Positions 5,527 to 7,764 of a stretch of 7,764 nt of DNA are shown here, piece after piece. The notes beneath the pieces were generated by a model. It ran no database searches. It was not told where the DNA came from and saw only the letters and a list, made by a program, of their open reading frames with translations. The first letter of the stretch is position 1; every line of letters begins with the position of its first letter. Source of the DNA: an uncultured Selenomonas sp. (GTDB lineage: Bacteria; Bacillota; Negativicutes; Selenomonadales; Selenomonadaceae); contig CAMURM010000060.1 of assembly GCA_947097535.1 (NCBI GenBank), forward strand, positions 1 to 7,764. The letters are read 5' to 3'. A program made the translations under genes and the position numbers.

Positions 5527-5631
5527 AAAATTATCAAAATTTCCTGTTTTTATAAGCATGAAAGAGCTTCATTCCCGCTGGCGGAGATTTCCTCGTGCTT
5601 TTTGAAAAAGCTGGCGGATTTCGCTTAGGAA

Positions 5632-5652
5632 TCAGGGCTTTCCCGCCGATAG
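5632..5652 (+). promoter_or_regulatory. Possible sigma-28 promoter (-10 box only)
   Basis: GCCGATAG at 5645-5652 is one base from the sigma-28 -10 consensus GCCGATAA. The expected TAAA 15 nt upstream reads TAGG, so support is partial. It would give a leader of about 170 nt to the yvyF-like gene. Confidence 0.3.
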
Positions 5653-5705
5653 ACTGATTGAATGTCAAATAGATGCAGGCAGATCGGATAAAAGGAAGTC
5701 GCCCG

Positions 5706-5745
5706 GATGTGTGAAGATGGGAGACTGCGTTTATCTGTGATTTCT
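5706..5745. repeat. Diverged half copy of the palindromic element
   Basis: These 40 bases match the reverse complement of 5365-5404 (outer left arm) at 32 positions. Weaker similarity may extend to 5695. No core or opposite arm is recognised beside it, so it looks like a decayed or partial copy. Confidence 0.6.
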
Positions 5746-5831
5746 GTACCCGTCGTGACATCTTCGATAAAAACGGCGCACTTTCACGAAGCGGACAGAA
5801 GTGCGCGCAGAGTTGCAGGGAGAGGAACCGG

Positions 5832-6173
5832 ATGAACGGAAATTTGAAAAATTGCCCCGCGTGCGGCAAGCTTTTTATCGCGCAGCCGAAGCAGAAGCTT
5901 TGCCCCGACTGTTTTGATAAGCAGCGCGAGGAAGAGGAGCGCATCATTCGCTATGTGAATACGCACCCGGAGGCGGCGACGCTCGACAAGATCAGCGAGG
6001 GGACGGGGACGGCGCCGCAAGTGATCCTGCGCATGATCCATGAGTCGCGGCTCCTGCAGGCGGATGTCGAGATCAGCTATCCGTGCGAGAGCTGCGGCAC
6101 GCTCATTACGCGCGGCCGCTACTGCGCGGGCTGCATGCGCGACTTCAAGGCGGGGGCAGACCGTCTCGGCTAA
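5832..6173 (+). CDS. YvyF-like flagellar operon protein (TIGR03826 type), double zinc ribbon
   Basis: This 113-residue protein has two CxxC pairs at each end: Cys8/Cys11 with Cys24/Cys27, and Cys85/Cys88 with Cys98/Cys101. The middle (about 30-78) is helical and has a helix-turn-helix look (LDKISEGTGTAPQVILRMI). Size, motifs and place directly before flgM match the B. subtilis gene yvyF, which sits between comF genes and flgM. Its molecular role is not established; zinc binding with regulation or assembly of the flagellar system is the usual guess. The start follows GGGAGAGG. There is a gap of 193 nt to flgM containing hairpins and a likely sigma-28 promoter, so flgM may be expressed partly apart from it. 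Confidence 0.85.
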   Translation: MNGNLKNCPACGKLFIAQPKQKLCPDCFDKQREEEERIIRYVNTHPEAATLDKISEGTGTAPQVILRMIHESRLLQADVEISYPCESCGTLITRGRYCAGCMRDFKAGADRLG

Positions 6174-6199
6174 ACGCGGGCGACTCGTACCGCTTCATG

Positions 6200-6250
6200 C
6201 GCAGGGCACTGACAGAGTGCGTCCTGCGACGGTTTCTCTCGCAGAAACTT
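6200..6250 (+). other. Two consecutive hairpins between the yvyF-like gene and flgM
   Basis: CGCAGG-GCACT (6200-6210) pairs with AGTGC-(GT)-CCTGCG (6216-6228), 11 bp with a 2-nt bulge. Then GTTTCT (6232-6237) pairs with AGAAAC (6243-6248), followed by TTCTC. They may act as a weak terminator or RNA-stability element just upstream of the flgM promoter; the T-run is poor. Confidence 0.4.
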
Positions 6251-6266
6251 CTCATCGTGCGAAGCT

Positions 6267-6293
6267 TAAGATGGAAGAATCTTTTTCCGATAC
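6267..6293 (+). promoter_or_regulatory. Probable sigma-28 (FliA/SigD) promoter of flgM
   Basis: TAAG (6267-6270), a 15-nt spacer and TCCGATAC (6286-6293) compare with the sigma-28 consensus TAAA-N15-GCCGATAA: three of four and six of eight bases match, with the CCGATA core intact. It lies 74 nt before flgM, as expected for sigma-28 control of its own anti-sigma factor. Confidence 0.6.
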
Positions 6294-6366
6294 TACTCAT
6301 GAAAGACGGGCATAAGAGTGTGGAGGCTCTTTCCCGCCTACAACAAAGAAAGGTGGTGAGGTTGCG

Positions 6367-6660
6367 ATGTCCATACAGGTGCAGGGACGTGTACAGGCTC
6401 TTTATAGTGTCTACGCGGCGAACGATGCTTTTTCTGCCGTGCAGGCGCAGGAAAGACACCAGCCGGAAGCTCCTCGCAAGGACGCCGTCGTGCTTTCCGA
6501 GGAAGGCAGGACGTTCGGTGAGATACTCAACCGCTTGAAGGCGGACAACGATAAGATCCGAGAGGACAAGGTTGACTTTTATGCGCAGCAGATCGCTGCG
6601 GGCGGCTATCATGTTGCGGCGGGCGATATAGCAGCAAAGATGCTCGATCAGCGCATCTGA
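6367..6660 (+). CDS. flgM: Anti-sigma-28 factor FlgM
   Basis: FlgM binds sigma-28 and blocks late flagellar genes until the hook is finished and FlgM is exported. The 97 residues fit the family. The N-terminal half is of low complexity and probably unfolded. The conserved C-terminal part shows DAVVLSEEG (39-47), where the family has D-x-V-x-L-S, then helices with K-V-D-F-Y-A-Q-Q-I-A-A-G-G-Y-H-V and IAAKML at the end (68-93), the sigma-binding region. The start follows AGGTGGTGAGG. It is first in a tight row flgM-flgN-flgN-like-flgK, with a sigma-28-like promoter upstream that would form a feedback loop. Confidence 0.9.
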   Translation: MSIQVQGRVQALYSVYAANDAFSAVQAQERHQPEAPRKDAVVLSEEGRTFGEILNRLKADNDKIREDKVDFYAQQIAAGGYHVAAGDIAAKMLDQRI

Positions 6661-6692
6661 GAAAAGGCGCTCTTGCCGCGAGGGGGATGGAT

Positions 6693-7178
6693 ATGTGGCG
6701 TGAGATGAAGGAGATCATGCGCGCGCTCTCTTCGTGCTACGGAGAGCTCTTGAAGATCAGCGAGGCGAAGCACAAGGCTCTCGCCGCGATGGATCTCAAG
6801 GCGCTTGAGCGCGTCGTGAAGACAGAAGAAGGATTCGCGTCACGCATTGAGCAGCTTGAGGCGCGGCGCAAAGTTGCGCTGCAAGCGCTCGCGGACAGGG
6901 AGAAGGCGATCGAGCCGACGATGAAGCTGCGCGACCTCTGTGCGCTCTGTCCGGACAAGCCTCTCGCGCGCGAGCTTGAGATGCTGCATGAGGAGCTCGA
7001 CCGCCGCATGAAGGAGGTCGAGCGCGTGGGTGAGAACAACACCTTGCTCGCCGAGAGCGCGCTCGCGGCGGTGACGGCGAACCTCAACCGCATCGGCGGC
7101 ACGACGGCCGGCACGTCCTACGGAGCGGGCGGCAAGGAGAGCGTGACGCGCACGCGGCGCTTCGACTTCAAGGCGTGA
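6693..7178 (+). CDS. flgN: Flagellar export chaperone FlgN
   Basis: FlgN is a cytoplasmic helical chaperone that delivers the hook-filament junction proteins FlgK and FlgL to the export gate. The 161 residues are almost wholly helical: a long coiled region with K-H-K-A-L..D..AL-E-R (about 27-40), E-Q-L-E-A-R-R (53-59), and the family block NN-x-L-L-x(n)-N-L-N-R-I (115-134) before a flexible tail ending RRFDFKA. Start choice: an ATG at 6687 touches the AGGGGG ribosome site (6681-6686) and is too close, while the ATG at 6693 has the proper 6-nt spacing. flgM ends 32 nt upstream; the next gene begins 6 nt after the stop. Confidence 0.82.
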   Translation: MWREMKEIMRALSSCYGELLKISEAKHKALAAMDLKALERVVKTEEGFASRIEQLEARRKVALQALADREKAIEPTMKLRDLCALCPDKPLARELEMLHEELDRRMKEVERVGENNTLLAESALAAVTANLNRIGGTTAGTSYGAGGKESVTRTRRFDFKA

Positions 7179-7184
7179 GACGCT

Positions 7185-7661
7185 ATGGGTGAGATCATCA
7201 AGCTGCTCAAGCAGCAGATCGACATCTGCCGCCGCCTGCTCGAAGCGGTGGAACGCCAGCGCCGGGGACTTTGCGAAGGTTCGAGCGCGGCGATGGGCAA
7301 GGAGACGAAGGCGATCGAGGTGCTGCTCATCGAGCTGCGCCACATCGAGAAGCGGCAGGCGCTGCTCCTCAAGGGAACGGCGACACGCGACATGACAGAG
7401 CTCCTCTCGCGCACGGCTGCCTCGGAAGAGCGCGCCGTTGCGAGACGCCTACTGAAGGACGTGGAAAGCCTCATGCGCGAGACGCAGGAAGCCGTCGCCA
7501 TGAACAGTGCCCTGCTCGACCGCCACATGCAGTTCATCCTCTTCAACATCAATGTGATGGCGGGGACGCCGGCAGAAGCGACGTACAAACCGGCGAAGGA
7601 TACGGGAGAAGGAAAGAAGCAGATGAACGCGGATACGAAGATGTTCGACGCGAGCGTCTGA
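7185..7661 (+). CDS. Second FlgN-like flagellar protein
   Basis: This 158-residue helical protein lies 6 nt after flgN and before flgK. It shares the FlgN plan: an amphipathic helix with two CRR/LEA-type stretches, then NSALLDRHMQFILFNINVM (107-125), corresponding to the N..LL...N block of FlgN, then a flexible tail ending MFDASV, comparable to the RRFDFKA end of its neighbour. I infer a divergent FlgN paralog, perhaps specialised for one of FlgK or FlgL. The alternative is a distinct helical flagellar protein annotated only by place. It has a weak ribosome site (GTGAGA), so translation is probably coupled to flgN. Confidence 0.65.
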   Translation: MGEIIKLLKQQIDICRRLLEAVERQRRGLCEGSSAAMGKETKAIEVLLIELRHIEKRQALLLKGTATRDMTELLSRTAASEERAVARRLLKDVESLMRETQEAVAMNSALLDRHMQFILFNINVMAGTPAEATYKPAKDTGEGKKQMNADTKMFDASV

Positions 7662-7674
7662 CGGAATATAGGAA

Positions 7675-7723
7675 GGAAGCGATGCTCCGGAGAACGACGA
7701 CGCTTCCGAAAGGAAAAGGGTGA
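7675..7723 (+). other. Short leader with hairpin and 13-codon mini-ORF before flgK
   Basis: A GGAAGGA site (7671-7677) precedes an ATG (7682) that reads MLRRTTTLPKGKG and stops at 7723, 4 nt before the flgK start. GGAAGCG (7675-7681) can pair with CGCTTCC (7701-7707). Either could couple or tune translation of flgK; coding by the mini-ORF is unproven. Confidence 0.25.
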
Positions 7724-7727
7724 AAGA

Positions 7728-7764
7728 ATGCGATCGACATTTTCCGGACTGAACACGATGGTTC
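7728..7764 (+). CDS. flgK: Flagellar hook-associated protein 1, FlgK (5' end only)
   Basis: Twelve codons read MRSTFSGLNTMV before the window ends. The pattern M-x-S-T-F-x-G-L is the conserved N-terminus of FlgK (HAP1), which joins hook and filament. Its place after flgM and flgN is the usual order. The ATG follows AAAGG and GGGTGA. The rest of the gene is outside the window. Confidence 0.85.
   Translation, partial: MRSTFSGLNTMV

Larger units (their letters stand above)
5527..5831. other. Gene-free spacer before the flagellar cluster
   Basis: About 300 nt with no credible gene. It holds a second TTATCA-AAA-TTTCCT motif (5531-5545) right after the element's own end motif. It also holds a short direct repeat GCTGGCGGA (5577-5585 and 5610-5618), the self-complementary GCTTTTTGAAAAAGC (5597-5611), a sigma-28-like -10 box (5645-5652) and the half repeat (5706-5745). 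The last 25 nt carry the GGGAGAGG ribosome site of the first flagellar gene. Confidence 0.7.

Noticed and set aside
5361..5530. Target-site duplication around the palindromic element
   Set aside because: The flanks (CTAA on the left, AAAA on the right) share only A residues; this is too little to call a duplication.
5306..5605. 99-codon plus-strand frame after the ArsC-like gene
   Set aside because: It starts inside the terminator stem and runs through the palindromic element; there is no ribosome site and no protein-like pattern.
1..7764. CRISPR array, tRNA or rRNA genes, phage genes
   Set aside because: No regularly spaced repeats, no tRNA-like cloverleaf or rRNA segments, and no phage structural or integrase genes were recognised by eye.

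Overview
The window reads as chromosomal DNA of a flagellated, GC-rich member of the Firmicutes, most likely a Negativicute of the Selenomonas/Centipeda type. This is inferred from the gene order yvyF-flgM-flgN-(flgN-like)-flgK, from MqnE (futalosine menaquinone route), and from the mix of GC-rich coding sequence with sigma-A-like promoters and G-rich Shine-Dalgarno sites. No marker gene fixes the species.

Left part (1-1650, minus strand). There are two tandem Rpn-family (PD-(D/E)XK, 'putative transposase') genes. One is complete (95-1006) and one shows only its first codons at the left edge (1-26). Upstream of them lies a thioredoxin gene (1226-1534) with a strong terminator of its own.

Centre (1650-3970, plus strand). 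A probable three-gene operon encodes a beta-carbonic anhydrase, an ECF-transporter S component and aminofutalosine synthase MqnE. A good sigma-A promoter (1650-1678) stands before the first gene, and the gaps between genes are 30 and 33 nt. The region shared with divergent trxA carries an interrupted palindrome.

3968-4410. This stretch holds a truncated Phd/YefM-like antitoxin on the minus strand with its own promoter. Its recognisable part stops exactly where a palindromic repeat core begins. A divergent plus-strand promoter then drives a rhodanese lipoprotein gene (4413-4880) and an ArsC/Spx-family thiol protein gene (4936-5295), closed by a strong terminator.

5360-5831. This gene-free spacer contains a 162-bp imperfect palindromic (MITE/REP-like) element, a diverged half copy of it in the opposite orientation, and short repeats. 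Its centre matches the core at the antitoxin break.

Right part (5832-7764). The late flagellar cluster runs yvyF-like (double zinc ribbon), flgM (anti-sigma-28, with a sigma-28-like promoter), flgN, a second flgN-like gene, and the first codons of flgK. FlgM would hold back sigma-28 until the hook is complete; FlgN would escort the hook-associated proteins FlgK and FlgL to export.

I see no clearly new multi-gene system. The items most worth a second look are the palindromic repeat family, the truncated antitoxin, the carbonic anhydrase/ECF-S/mqnE operon, the duplicated Rpn genes and the doubled flgN.
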